Assembly (NCBI GenBank): GCA_963704585.1
Contig: OY969919.1
Location: 1,984,001 to 2,048,000 of the forward strand
Direction of reading: 5' to 3'
Source of the DNA: Bog-756 sp963704585
Lineage (GTDB): Bacteria; Actinomycetota; Acidimicrobiia; Acidimicrobiales; RAAP-2
DNA length: 64,000 nucleotides
Every line of letters starts with the position of its first letter. The first letter of the stretch is position 1. This document shows, piece after piece, positions 17,286-25,792 of this stretch. A program made the translations under genes and the position numbers. The notes under the pieces are model-generated. The model was not told the DNA's origin. It saw nothing but the letters and a program-made list of their open reading frames with translations, and made no database searches.

Positions 17286-19087
17286 CCGAGCTCGAGATCG
17301 ACGAGATCCCACCGGCCGACGCCGACGACGACCGGCACCTCGCAGGCGCGACGGTCGGGATGGCGATCGGCACGCTGCTCTCGCGCCTCACCGGCGTCGG
17401 GCGGATCATCGCCCTCGCGGCGGCGGTCGGGGGCGGTCCGTTCGCCGACGCGTACAACCTCGCGAACACCACCCCGAACATCCTCACCGACATCGTGATC
17501 GGTGGCGTGCTCTCCGCGACCTTCGTGCCGGTCTTCGTCGACTACCTCACGACGCGGTCGAGCGAAGAGGCGTGGCGCGCCGTCTCGGCGGTCGTGACCG
17601 TGACCATCGGGATCCTGGTCGTCTCGACGGTGGCCTTCTTCCTCCTCGCGCCCCAGATCGTCGACCTCTACACGGTCACCAACCACCACGCCGACGTCGC
17701 GAGGCAGCAGCAGACCGCGACCTTCCTGCTCCGGTGGTTCGTCCCGCAGCTCGCCTGCTACGGCCTGATCGCGCTCTTCACCGCGCTGCTCAACACGCGC
17801 CGCAAGTTCGCCGCGCCGATGTTCGTGCCGATCGCCAACAACCTCGTCGTGATCGCCGTGCTCGTGTGGTTCCGGGCGATCGTGCCCCATCCCTCGCTCG
17901 CGACGATCGACGCCCACCACAGCGCGCTCGTGGTGCTCGCGGCCGGCACGACGCTCGGCGTTGTCGTCCAGGCCGGGCTCCTCCTCCCCTCGCTGCGGCG
18001 GGCCGACCTGCACCTGCGTGTGGTGTGGGAGCCCATGCACCGGGCCATGCGCACCATCGCGCGCCTGGCCAGCTGGACCTTCGGCTTCGTGCTCGCCAAC
18101 CAGCTCGCGCTCGTCGTGATCCTGGCCCTCGCCGACGGCGCCTCGGTGCCCGGCGGGGTCTCCGCGTACACGTACGCGTACACCTTCTTCCAGCTGCCCT
18201 ACGGCGTGATCGCGGTCTCGATCATGAGCGCGGTCACCCCGTCGCTCGCCGGGCGGTGGGCCACGAACGACCTCGTCGCGTTCCGCCGTCGGATGGTCTT
18301 CGGCCTGCGCGCCATGCTTGCCATCGTCATCCCGTCCGCGGTCGGAATGCTCATCCTCTCGCATCCGCTCATCGAGCTGGTCCTCCAGCACAGCGCCGAG
18401 ACCCACGCGCAGGCCGAGACGACGGCCGCCGCGCTCGCCATGTTCTCGCTCGGCCTGCCCGGCTTCTGCATCTACCTCTACATGGTGCGGATCCTCCAGG
18501 CCATGCAGGACACCAAGACGGCATTCCAGCTCTACCTCGTCGAGAACGGGATCAACGTCGTCCTGGGCATCGCGCTGGTCGGCCCGCTCGGCGTCCGGGG
18601 GCTCGCGCTCTCGCTCTCGATCGCGTACACGGTCGCGGCGGGCATCGCGATGCACGTGATCCGCGGCCGCGTCGGAACCCTCGGCGGCGACGCGCTGGTC
18701 ACCCCCCTCACCCATGTGGTGTGGGCCTCCGCCGTGATGGGCGTCGCGACGGTGCTCGCCCTCGCCGCGTCGGGTGCGTCGTCGGGGTTCGGGCTCTTCG
18801 GACGGGTGGTCTTCGCGGTGGTCGCGGGCGCCGTCGCCTACGTCGCCGCGGCGGCGCTGCTCGCCCACCGCACCCCGCCGACTCGGCCCGGTCGCGCGGA
18901 CAACGTGCCGCCATCCGACCGCCCGCCGCCCTCCCGGAGCGACCCACCGCCCCGCGCCGACCCTGAGTCGTTCCGTGGCAGACTCGACGACGGGCCCGCC
19001 GGACCCTCCGTTCGCCTCCTGCGTCCGGCCGGGGGCGAGCCCGGGGAGGAAGATGGTGATGGCCCGGATCCGGGTGGTGACCGATAG
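17282..19087 (+). CDS. murJ: lipid II flippase MurJ
   Basis: The 601-aa protein has the MurJ/MviN N-terminal block (GTLLSRLTGVGRIIALAAAV; GPFADAYNLANTTPNILTDI; GGVLSATFVPVFVDYL) and about 13-14 hydrophobic helices, ending near residue 535. Charged residues inside the channel are visible in the LLSRLTGVGR and PNILTD segments. It flips the peptidoglycan precursor lipid II across the membrane. After the last helix comes a 60-70 residue Pro/Arg/Asp-rich tail of low complexity, which overlaps the start of the DegV gene. There is no kinase-like or FHA-binding domain as in the longer mycobacterial protein. It is translationally coupled to DUF6049. Confidence 0.94.
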   Translation: MTELEIDEIPPADADDDRHLAGATVGMAIGTLLSRLTGVGRIIALAAAVGGGPFADAYNLANTTPNILTDIVIGGVLSATFVPVFVDYLTTRSSEEAWRAVSAVVTVTIGILVVSTVAFFLLAPQIVDLYTVTNHHADVARQQQTATFLLRWFVPQLACYGLIALFTALLNTRRKFAAPMFVPIANNLVVIAVLVWFRAIVPHPSLATIDAHHSALVVLAAGTTLGVVVQAGLLLPSLRRADLHLRVVWEPMHRAMRTIARLASWTFGFVLANQLALVVILALADGASVPGGVSAYTYAYTFFQLPYGVIAVSIMSAVTPSLAGRWATNDLVAFRRRMVFGLRAMLAIVIPSAVGMLILSHPLIELVLQHSAETHAQAETTAAALAMFSLGLPGFCIYLYMVRILQAMQDTKTAFQLYLVENGINVVLGIALVGPLGVRGLALSLSIAYTVAAGIAMHVIRGRVGTLGGDALVTPLTHVVWASAVMGVATVLALAASGASSGFGLFGRVVFAVVAGAVAYVAAAALLAHRTPPTRPGRADNVPPSDRPPPSRSDPPPRADPESFRGRLDDGPAGPSVRLLRPAGGEPGEEDGDGPDPGGDR

Positions 19088-19901
19088 CGCCTGCGATCTC
19101 ACGCCGGAGCTGGCCGACTCGCTCGGCATCACGGTCGTGCCCCTCACCATCCGCTTCGGTGGCGAGGAGTTCGTCGACCGGGTCACGCTCGGGCCCGAGG
19201 AGTTCTGGGCCCGCTGTGCTGCGAGCGCGGTGCTGCCGGAGACCGCGGCGCCCTCACCCGGCGCCTTCCAGGAGGCCTTCGAAGCGGCTGCGGCGGACGG
19301 GTGCGACGGAGTCATCTGCCTCGACCTCTCCTCGGGCGTGTCGGCCACCTACCAGGCGGCGGTCGCCGCCTCCAAGGCGGTCGCCGACCGCATTCCCGTC
19401 CGCGTCGTCGACACCCGCTCCCTCACCATGGGTCTCGGGCTGCTGGTCATCGACGTCGCCGAGGCGGCCCGCGCGGGCGAGTCCCTCGACGAGCTCGTCA
19501 CACGGGTCGAACGGCTCATCCCGCGCACCCTCGTCTACGGCGTCGTCGACACCCTCGAGCACCTCGAGAAGGGCGGCCGGATCGGCGGCGCCCGCGCGCT
19601 GCTCGGCTCGCTGCTCTCGATCAAACCGGTCGTGACACTCGTCGACGGCGTGGTCGAGGAGGAGTCCAAGCAGCGAACGCGCCCACGCTCCCTGCAGTAT
19701 CTGGCGGACAAGGCCCTCAATGCGCCGCCGATCAGCCGGATCGCAATCGCCAACGGCGCGGCGACCGATCTCGACCAGTTCCTCGCGCTGCTCGAAGGCG
19801 TGAAGTCCGAGCACCCGCTCGTGATCACCGATCTCGGTCCGGTGGTCGGCACGCACACCGGCCCGGGCACCATCGGGGTCTGCCTCATCACCGTCGACTG
19901 A
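19059..19901 (+). CDS. DegV family protein (fatty-acid-binding)
   Basis: The 280-aa product has the DegV pattern: IRVVTDSACDLTPELADSLG, VVPLTIRFGGEEF, CLDLSSGVSATYQAAV, VVDTRSLTMGLGLL, VVDTLEHLEKGGRIGGARAL and LLSIKPVVTLVDG. DegV/FakB proteins bind a single fatty acid and, in some bacteria, present it to the kinase FakA; no FakA gene is visible here. The ATG at 19059 fits the GGGGAGGA ribosome site 8 nt upstream and lies inside the murJ tail (29-nt overlap). In Mycobacterium this position holds sigM, so this gene replaces it locally. Confidence 0.9.
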   Translation: MARIRVVTDSACDLTPELADSLGITVVPLTIRFGGEEFVDRVTLGPEEFWARCAASAVLPETAAPSPGAFQEAFEAAAADGCDGVICLDLSSGVSATYQAAVAASKAVADRIPVRVVDTRSLTMGLGLLVIDVAEAARAGESLDELVTRVERLIPRTLVYGVVDTLEHLEKGGRIGGARALLGSLLSIKPVVTLVDGVVEEESKQRTRPRSLQYLADKALNAPPISRIAIANGAATDLDQFLALLEGVKSEHPLVITDLGPVVGTHTGPGTIGVCLITVD

Positions 19902-19968
19902 CGCGACGGAAGGACGGGGGGAGCCGCGTCACCCCTGGTCGGGCGGTCGGGCCGACTAGTCTTCGACC

Positions 19969-20325
19969 ATGGATCCGAAGCCCGAGCCGCCCCGGTCGAG
20001 CCTGCCCGGCGGGCGGCTGACCGAGGACCTGCCCGCGCGGGCGACCTCGATGGTCGACACGCTCGTCGAGCTCCTGCGCGACAAGACGGTGCGTCCGATG
20101 ACGCTCGTCACCCGAGGCATCGTCTTCGGAATAATCGTCTTCGCCGCGAGCGTTGTGACGGTCACGCTGCTGTCGATCACGCTGATCCGACTGCTCACGG
20201 TCTATGCGTTCGGCGGTCGGGTCTGGCTCTCGGACCTGGTCGTCGGTGCGCTCTTCGTCGTGGGGGGGATTGTGCTCTGGCGTCAGCGGACCGAGCCCAG
20301 CGCCAACGCGGAGGGGGCGAAGTGA
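19969..20325 (+). CDS. small two-helix membrane protein
   Basis: A 118-aa protein with a cytoplasmic N-terminal 45 residues (MVDTLVELLRDKTVRPMTLV) and two hydrophobic segments, GIVFGIIVFAASVVTVTLLS and LVVGALFVVGGIVLW. The short charged end RQRTEPSANAEGAK follows. I do not recognise a named family; similar small proteins precede trxB in actinobacteria. The stop overlaps the trxB GTG by 4 nt, so it is expressed with thioredoxin reductase. Confidence 0.7.
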   Translation: MDPKPEPPRSSLPGGRLTEDLPARATSMVDTLVELLRDKTVRPMTLVTRGIVFGIIVFAASVVTVTLLSITLIRLLTVYAFGGRVWLSDLVVGALFVVGGIVLWRQRTEPSANAEGAK

Positions 20326-21290
20326 GCGAGCGACGGCAGGTGGTCATCGTGGGATCCGGCCCTGCAGGGCTCACCGCGGCCATCTACGCGGCGCGCGCCC
20401 AGCTCTCCCCCTTGGTCATCGAAGGTGAACCCTCGTCCACGAGCGACCAGCCGGGCGGGCAGCTCATGCTCACCACCGAGGTCGAGAACTATCCCGGGTT
20501 CGTCGAGGGGATCATGGGACCCGAGCTCATGCAGTCCTTCCGGCAGCAGGCGGCCCGCTTCGGGGCCGAGTACGTGACCGCGAAGGTCTCACGGGTGGAC
20601 CTCTCGGCGCGGCCGTTCGGGCTGTGGGTCGGCGATCCGGACACCGCCCTGCCGACGTACCTGGCGGAGTCGCTCATCGTCGCGACCGGCGCGCGCTCGC
20701 TGATGCTCGACCTCCCGAACGAGGAGCGCCTGATCGGCTACGGGGTGTCGACGTGCGCGACGTGCGACGGGTTCTTCTTCCGCGGGCGTGAGATCGCCGT
20801 CGTGGGCGGCGGGGACTCCGCGCTCGAAGAGGCGCTCTTCCTCACCCGCTTCGCCGACTCGGTGACCGTGATCCACCGCCGGGACGAGCTGCGCGCCTCG
20901 AAGGTCATGCAGCAGCGCGCCTTCGCGAACCCGAAGATCACCTTCCGGTGGAACTCGGTCGTCGTCGACGTGCTCGGCGATTCGACGGTGACGGGCGTGC
21001 GAGTCCGCGACACACAGACCGGCAACGAGACGGATCTCGATCTTGCCGGGCTCTTCGTGGCGATCGGTCACGAGCCCAACACCTTGCTCTTCAAGGGGCA
21101 GCTCGAGATGGAGGACAGCGGGTACATCCGGACCTTCGACGGGACCCGGACGAGCGTGGACGGTGTGTTCGCCTGCGGCGACGTGCAGGACCACCGGTAC
21201 CGCCAGGCCATCACCGCGGCCGGCTCGGGGTGCATGGCGGCGCTCGACGTCGAGCGGTGGCTCGAAGAGGAGCAGGCCGCCGCGGACTGA
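20322..21290 (+). CDS. trxB: thioredoxin reductase
   Basis: The 322-aa flavoprotein has the FAD motif VVIVGSGPAGLTAAIYAAR, the QLMLTTEVENYPGF block, the redox-active CATCDGFFF pair (about residues 147-150), the NADPH motif IAVVGGGDSALEEALFL and the C-terminal VFACGDVQDHRYRQAITAAG. It reduces thioredoxin with NADPH. All cofactor and redox residues are present and length is normal. It is followed by trxA after about 106 nt, as in other actinobacteria. Confidence 0.97.
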   Translation: MSERRQVVIVGSGPAGLTAAIYAARAQLSPLVIEGEPSSTSDQPGGQLMLTTEVENYPGFVEGIMGPELMQSFRQQAARFGAEYVTAKVSRVDLSARPFGLWVGDPDTALPTYLAESLIVATGARSLMLDLPNEERLIGYGVSTCATCDGFFFRGREIAVVGGGDSALEEALFLTRFADSVTVIHRRDELRASKVMQQRAFANPKITFRWNSVVVDVLGDSTVTGVRVRDTQTGNETDLDLAGLFVAIGHEPNTLLFKGQLEMEDSGYIRTFDGTRTSVDGVFACGDVQDHRYRQAITAAGSGCMAALDVERWLEEEQAAAD

Positions 21291-21396
21291 CCGCTCGCGG
21301 CGGCCGGGAATGCCCTGGCGGCCTCCGCCGTTGACCTAGCGTGTCCGCGGATCGAGTCCGTGCGGCGACCTCGACAGACCGGAAGGAACCGCAGCC

Positions 21397-21723
21397 ATGA
21401 GCGAGAAGATCCACACCCTGAGCGACGCTAGCTTTGACGAGCATGTCAAGGCCTCGGACGTCCCGGTGCTCGTGGACTTCTGGGCCGAATGGTGCGGTCC
21501 ATGCAAGATGATCGCCCCGGTCCTCGAGGAGATCGCCGAGGAGCAGGCCGGCAAGCTCGAGGTGGCCAAGCTCAACATCGACGACAACCTCGACGTGACC
21601 CGCAGGTTCGACGTCATGAGCATCCCGACCCTCATCCTCTTCAAGGACGGGGAGCCTGCGGCCAGGATCGTGGGCGCGAAGGGCAAGGGGCAGCTCCTCC
21701 AGGAGCTCTCCGCCCACCTCTAG
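21397..21723 (+). CDS. trxA: thioredoxin
   Basis: The 108-aa protein has the thioredoxin active site WCGPCK within FWAEWCGPCKMIAPVLEEIA, the cis-proline loop SIPTLILFKDGEP and the C-terminal GQLLQELSAHL. It is a cytoplasmic dithiol reductant recycled by the upstream trxB. A strong ribosome site GGAAGGAA lies 8 nt before the ATG. Confidence 0.97.
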   Translation: MSEKIHTLSDASFDEHVKASDVPVLVDFWAEWCGPCKMIAPVLEEIAEEQAGKLEVAKLNIDDNLDVTRRFDVMSIPTLILFKDGEPAARIVGAKGKGQLLQELSAHL

Positions 21724-21751
21724 GAACGCCGCCCGCCGGCGAAGCCCGCCG

Positions 21752-22777
21752 GTGCGGGCGTCTCGCGCCCCGGTCGGCGAGGCGAGGGTGACCGAGGGGC
21801 AGGACGTCCGACTGGAGGCCGGTGCCAGCGGGGCCTCCGTGCTCGACGTGCAGCACCGGCTCGCCGCGCTCGGGTTCACCGTCGGCGTCGACTCCGCGGG
21901 CTCCTACGGCGCCGGCACCCGTGCCGCGATCGAGGCCTTCCAGTACCGGCGAGGCCTCCGCGTCGACGGCGTCTGTGGTCCGCAGACCTGGTCGGCCCTG
22001 GTCGAAGCCGGTCGGGTGCTCGGCGACCGCTTCCTCTACCGGCGCTCCCCCATGCTGCGCGGCGACGACGTCGCGGAGCTCCAGCAGCGCCTTTCCGCGC
22101 TCGGCTTCGACACCGGCCGCGTCGACGGGATCTTCGGCGACCTCACCTCACGGGCGCTCGGCGAATTCCAGCGCAACGCCGGGCTGCCGGTCGACGGGAT
22201 CGCGGGCGCCGCGACCGTCGCCGAGCTGCTGCGCTTCGGCAGCCGGCACGACGGCTCCGAGCTGGTGGCCTCGGTCCGCGACCGCGAGCGGCTCCGCCAG
22301 GCCCCTCGGACCCTCGGCGGCCGGCGGGTCGCTCTCGGCGAACAGGGTGGGCTCGGCGCGACCGTCGCCGCGGTGCGGCGCCGTCTCGTCCGGGAGGGAG
22401 CGGTGGTCAGCACCCACCACCATCCCGACGACTCGATCCAGGCGTCGGAGGCCAACGCGGGCGACGCCGACGTCTACCTCGGGTTCCGTCTCGGGGCCGG
22501 CGACCGCCACTGCTCGACCGCCTTCTACGAGGGGTACCGCTACTCGTCGCCGGGTGGGCGCACGCTCGCCGAGCTCCTGGTGGTGACGCTCTCGACCCGG
22601 CTGCGCCTTCCCGACCTGGGCAGCCGCGGGATGTCCGTCCCGCTGCTCCGCGAGACGCGGATGCCCGCCGTCCTCTGCGAGATCAGTCCGGTGTCGGTGC
22701 TCGTCGAGCAGTCCGCGACCGTCGCGGAGGCCATCGGCGACTCGCTCGGCGAGTGGGCGGGCGCGGGCTGGGACTGA
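21752..22777 (+). CDS. cwlM: CwlM-like protein: two peptidoglycan-binding domains plus degenerate amidase_3 domain
   Basis: The 341-aa product has two PG_binding_1 repeats (VLDVQHRLAALGFTVGVDSA, then AIEAFQYRRGLRVDGVCGPQ; VAELQQRLSALGFDTGRVDG, then GEFQRNAGLPVDGIAGAAT). An amidase_3-type C-terminal domain (VALGEQGGLGATVAAVRRRL; DVYLGFRLGAGDRHCSTAFY; MPAVLCEISPVS) follows. Real amidases start that domain with a DxGHGG zinc motif; here it is ALGEQGG, so a zinc ligand is lost. In mycobacteria CwlM is an essential cytoplasmic regulator of MurA rather than a hydrolase. No signal peptide is seen. Start is uncertain: GTG 21752 or GTG 21788. Confidence 0.85.
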   Translation: MRASRAPVGEARVTEGQDVRLEAGASGASVLDVQHRLAALGFTVGVDSAGSYGAGTRAAIEAFQYRRGLRVDGVCGPQTWSALVEAGRVLGDRFLYRRSPMLRGDDVAELQQRLSALGFDTGRVDGIFGDLTSRALGEFQRNAGLPVDGIAGAATVAELLRFGSRHDGSELVASVRDRERLRQAPRTLGGRRVALGEQGGLGATVAAVRRRLVREGAVVSTHHHPDDSIQASEANAGDADVYLGFRLGAGDRHCSTAFYEGYRYSSPGGRTLAELLVVTLSTRLRLPDLGSRGMSVPLLRETRMPAVLCEISPVSVLVEQSATVAEAIGDSLGEWAGAGWD

Positions 22778-22840
22778 CTCGGGACGGTCGGGGGCGTTTC
22801 ACCCTCTGACCTCGACCTCGACCACTCGAACCGCCGTAAT

Positions 22841-22865
22841 CCACAACCTCATGCACAGGTTGTGG
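22841..22865. repeat. perfect inverted repeat between convergent cwlM and parB
   Basis: CCACAACCT (22841-22849), a 7-nt loop and AGGTTGTGG (22857-22865) match perfectly. It lies in the 197-bp gap between two convergent genes and could be a two-way terminator, but neither strand has a T-run. Each arm also contains TGTGG/CCACA, the core of DnaA boxes. The rest of the gap (22866-22974) is relatively AT-rich and shows no gene. Confidence 0.6.
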
Positions 22866-22974
22866 AAGAAGCTGCATCGATGGTTCAGGTCCGCACTTCC
22901 CCCACGGACAGCGTTCACATGAGCTGGGTATTTGTCATTCTGTCAAGTCGCTATTACGTTGAGTGACGACTTGA

Positions 22975-23937
22975 TCAGGCTGGGGAGGACTCGGGCCCCC
23001 CGACCATGAGCTTGTAGATGCGCTCGAGGTCCTCGAGCGTCGCGAACTCGACGATCACCCGTCCCCGCTTCGCGGTCATGTCGACCTTGACCGTCGTGTT
23101 GAGGTGGCTGGCGAGCAGCTCCTCGAGCTCGAGGATCCCTGGGGGCGGCAGGCGGCGAGGCGGCGAACCGGCCGGTCTCGCCTCCACGGGGCTCGCTGCC
23201 GGACCGGGCCTGCCCGCGGGTGCCGGCGTCTCGGGTGCGCCGGCGTCGACCTGTGCGGAGGCCTCGGTCTGCTCGCGGACGAGCTCCTCGATCGTGCGGA
23301 CGGTCAGTCCCTCGGCGACGACCCGCTTGGCGAGAACCTCCTGGTAGCCGCGGTCGGGGGTGCCGAGCAGCGCACGCGCGTGGCCGGGTGAGATCTGGCC
23401 CTCGGCGAGCAGCCGCTGGACGGAGGTCGGGAGCTGCAGCAGGCGCAGGATGTTGGTGACCGACGTGCGGCTCTTGCCGACCCGGGTGGCCACCTGGTCG
23501 TGCGTGTAGCCGAACTCCTCGATGAGCTGTTGGTAGGCCGCGGCCTCCTCGAGGACGTTGAGGTCCTGGCGGTGGAGGTTCTCCACGAGCGCCTGCTCGA
23601 GGCTCCGGGTCTCGTCGGAGGCCTGGACGAGCACCGGGATCGTGTGGAGCCCCGCTCGCCTCGCGGCCCGCCAGCGGCGCTCGCCTGCGATGAGCTCGAA
23701 TTCGTCTGCGGCCTCTCCCCCGATCTGGCGCACGAGCACCGGCTGGAGGATCCCGAGCTCCTTGATCGAGGCGGCCAGCGACGACATTGTCTCCTCGTCG
23801 AAGTTCCGCCGCGGCTGTCGAGGGTTGGGCTTGATGCTGCCGATCGGTACCTCGCGGAGCGCGGAGGACCGGTCGCCCATGACCTCCGTCGGGATCAGGG
23901 CGCTCAGCCCTTTTCCGAGCCCGCTACGTCGTGCCAC
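22975..23937 (-). CDS. parB: chromosome-partitioning protein ParB
   Basis: The 320-aa protein has the start RRSGLGKGLSALIP, the CTP-binding blocks (IGSIKPNPRQPRRNF; ELGILQPVLVRQ; LIAGERRWRAARRAGL), the HTH region (YTHDQVATRVGKSRTSVTNI; SPGHARALLGTPDRGYQEVL) and a C-terminal dimer domain. A Pro/Ala-rich linker of about 40 residues sits before the dimer domain. ParB loads on parS sites and spreads as a CTP-dependent clamp. Two matching parS sites lie upstream of parA. The ATG overlaps the end of parA by 14 nt. Confidence 0.96.
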   Translation of the reverse strand: MARRSGLGKGLSALIPTEVMGDRSSALREVPIGSIKPNPRQPRRNFDEETMSSLAASIKELGILQPVLVRQIGGEAADEFELIAGERRWRAARRAGLHTIPVLVQASDETRSLEQALVENLHRQDLNVLEEAAAYQQLIEEFGYTHDQVATRVGKSRTSVTNILRLLQLPTSVQRLLAEGQISPGHARALLGTPDRGYQEVLAKRVVAEGLTVRTIEELVREQTEASAQVDAGAPETPAPAGRPGPAASPVEARPAGSPPRRLPPPGILELEELLASHLNTTVKVDMTAKRGRVIVEFATLEDLERIYKLMVGGPESSPA

Positions 23938-25235
23938 CGCTGACCTCCTTGGCTAGTTCACGGTAGGCGATGGCGCCGCGCGATCCCGGGTCGAAGGCCG
24001 TGATGGGCTGCCCGAACGACGGTGCCTCCGAGAGGCGGACCGTCCTCGGGATCACCACCCGGCAGACCTTCCGCCCGAAGTGCTGGCGCACCTCCTCGGC
24101 CACCTGATCGGCGAGCTTGGTACGGGCGTCGTACATGGTGAGCACGATCGTCGAGATGTCGAGCTTCGGATTGAGGTTCGAGGCGACGAGGTGGACGTTG
24201 CGCATGAGCTGGCTCAGACCCTCGAGTGCGTAGTACTCGCACTGGATCGGCACCAGCACCTCGGTTGCGGCCGCCAGCGCATTGACGGTGATCAGCCCGA
24301 GGGAGGGCGGGCAGTCGATGAGGACGTAGTCGAAGTCGTCGAGCACGGACTCGATGGCCCGGCGGAGCTTGAGCTCCCGACTGAAGGCCGGGACGAGCTC
24401 GATCTCGGCGCCGGCCAGCGCGATCGTCGCCGGCGCCACGAAGAGGTTGCGCATGCTCGTGGCCTCGACGCAGTCCATAAGGGACGCCTCGCGCATGAGC
24501 ACGTCGTACATCGAGAGCTCGAAGTTCCGCGCATCGATGCCGAGGCCGGTCGTCGCATTGCCCTGGGGGTCGAGATCGACGACCAGGACGCGGAATCCGA
24601 GCTCGGCGAGGGCCGCGCCGAGGTTGACCGACGTCGTCGTCTTGCCCACGCCGCCCTTCTGATTTGCGACCGCGACGACCCGCGGTAGGGCATTGCCCGA
24701 GCCGGCCTGCGGTGCGGCGTCGAGATCGGCGGACTCGTCGACTTCGGCGCCGTCCAACACCGCCGGGGCCGGCGGGTTCGGAGATGCGGGAACCTCAGGT
24801 TCAGCCGCCGCGACCGGGGGCTCGCGGATCTCGAGCGCGTCCTCGTCCACCGGCGGAGGAGCCTCGAGCGTCGCGACGCCGTGCGAAGGCCCACCGCCCC
24901 CGTGGTCGGCGACAGCGACACGGTCCCCTGTCGACCGGCTCGCGCTCGAGCGCGAGCTCACGGTCTTCGGGCGGAAGCACGTCGTCGAGCTCCGCGTGGG
25001 CCGAGTGGACCTCCGAGACGGTCTCATGGAGCGGCGTCGAGGAGCGGGACGGTGCGTCGTCGGCCTCGACCACGGCAACCGGATCCTCGACGTTCGGCAG
25101 TGGATCGGAGGGTGTCGGAGGAACCAGGCGGACGGTGCCGCTGCCGGGCTGACCGACCGCGGGGGCAGACCCTGCCTCGTCGGCGTCCCGTGGGGAGTTG
25201 CGGTTCCGGCCTTTGCGGCGGCCGCGCATTCTCAT
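23924..25235 (-). CDS. parA: ParA family ATPase with long N-terminal extension (frame break near 24925)
   Basis: Residues from about 184 on are a normal ParA (RVVAVANQKGGVGKTTTSVN; VLVVDLDPQGNATTGLGI; DYVLIDCPPSLGLITVNALA; PIQCEYYALEGLSQL). Before this, protein-like sequence rich in Glu, Asp, Pro and Ala runs back for about 183 codons to an ATG at 25235 (MRMRGRRKGRNRN). The frame breaks once, at the run of four C (24925-24928); removing one C joins ELALEREPVDR to DRVAVADHGG. A ParA of about 436 aa with an acidic, probably disordered N-terminus is unusual. It segregates the origin with ParB. A later start cannot be excluded. Confidence 0.88.
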
Positions 25236-25313
25236 CTCCAGATCAAGGCGGCAGGGATCAAGGCCCTCATCCTCTCCTGCCGTGCCGGAGAGGTCAAGCA
25301 CCTTTCCTTGAAT

Positions 25314-25329
25314 TGTTCCACGTGAAACG
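25314..25329. promoter_or_regulatory. parS: parS site 1
   Basis: TGTTCCACGTGAAACG matches the near-universal bacterial parS consensus (TGTTTCACGTGAAACA) except at position 5 and the last base, and keeps the CACGTG core. It is the loading site for ParB. It lies about 80 bp upstream of the proposed parA start. Confidence 0.9.
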
Positions 25330-25657
25330 TCGCTCCGTGCGGGGAACGGTGACGGGGGACGTCCGGGCGAGCCCGCGCGTGCGGTGATCTCGACACCCCG
25401 TCGGGGAGCACCGAGCAGGTCAAAGTGCATGGATCCGATGCCGTCCGGCTCCGCGGGCCTGCAGCTGGGCGCTCGCAGTCGAGGGGGCCACACCGCCAAC
25501 CCGGCTCGACCAGCAGGCCACCGAGGACCAGCGGGAGACCCCGGTCGGGATTCCTGCCGACCGGCCTCGGCGGCTGGTGCGATGCCGGCGAGCGGACACG
25601 CCAGCGCAGCCCGAACGGTGAGGGCGTGACCGATCCGGCCACCCTCAGCATGCGGAA

Positions 25658-25673
25658 TGTTCCACGTGAAACC
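25658..25673. promoter_or_regulatory. parS: parS site 2
   Basis: TGTTCCACGTGAAACC carries the same one internal difference from consensus as site 1 and differs from it only in the final base. It sits 344 bp from site 1, close to the rsmG 3' end. Two sites within 360 bp, about 4-6 kb from oriC, is the usual actinobacterial pattern. Confidence 0.9.
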
Positions 25674-25792
25674 CTCGACCTCTCGCCATGGCGCTCAGCC
25701 CAGCCTGGCCGGTCCGATGGGCTGACCCGGAGAGAGATCACCTGGTGAAATCGCGGCCAGCGCCCCCGTCGCGCCGCGCCGGGTGACTCCGC

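Larger units (their letters stand above)
25236..25792. other. parS-bearing non-coding region between rsmG and parA
   Basis: About 557 bp without a convincing gene on either strand; open frames here are short and look like shadows. It contains two parS sites, at its parA end and about 340 bp further on. It should also hold the parA promoter and the end of rsmG. I could not pick out promoter boxes. Confidence 0.6.
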
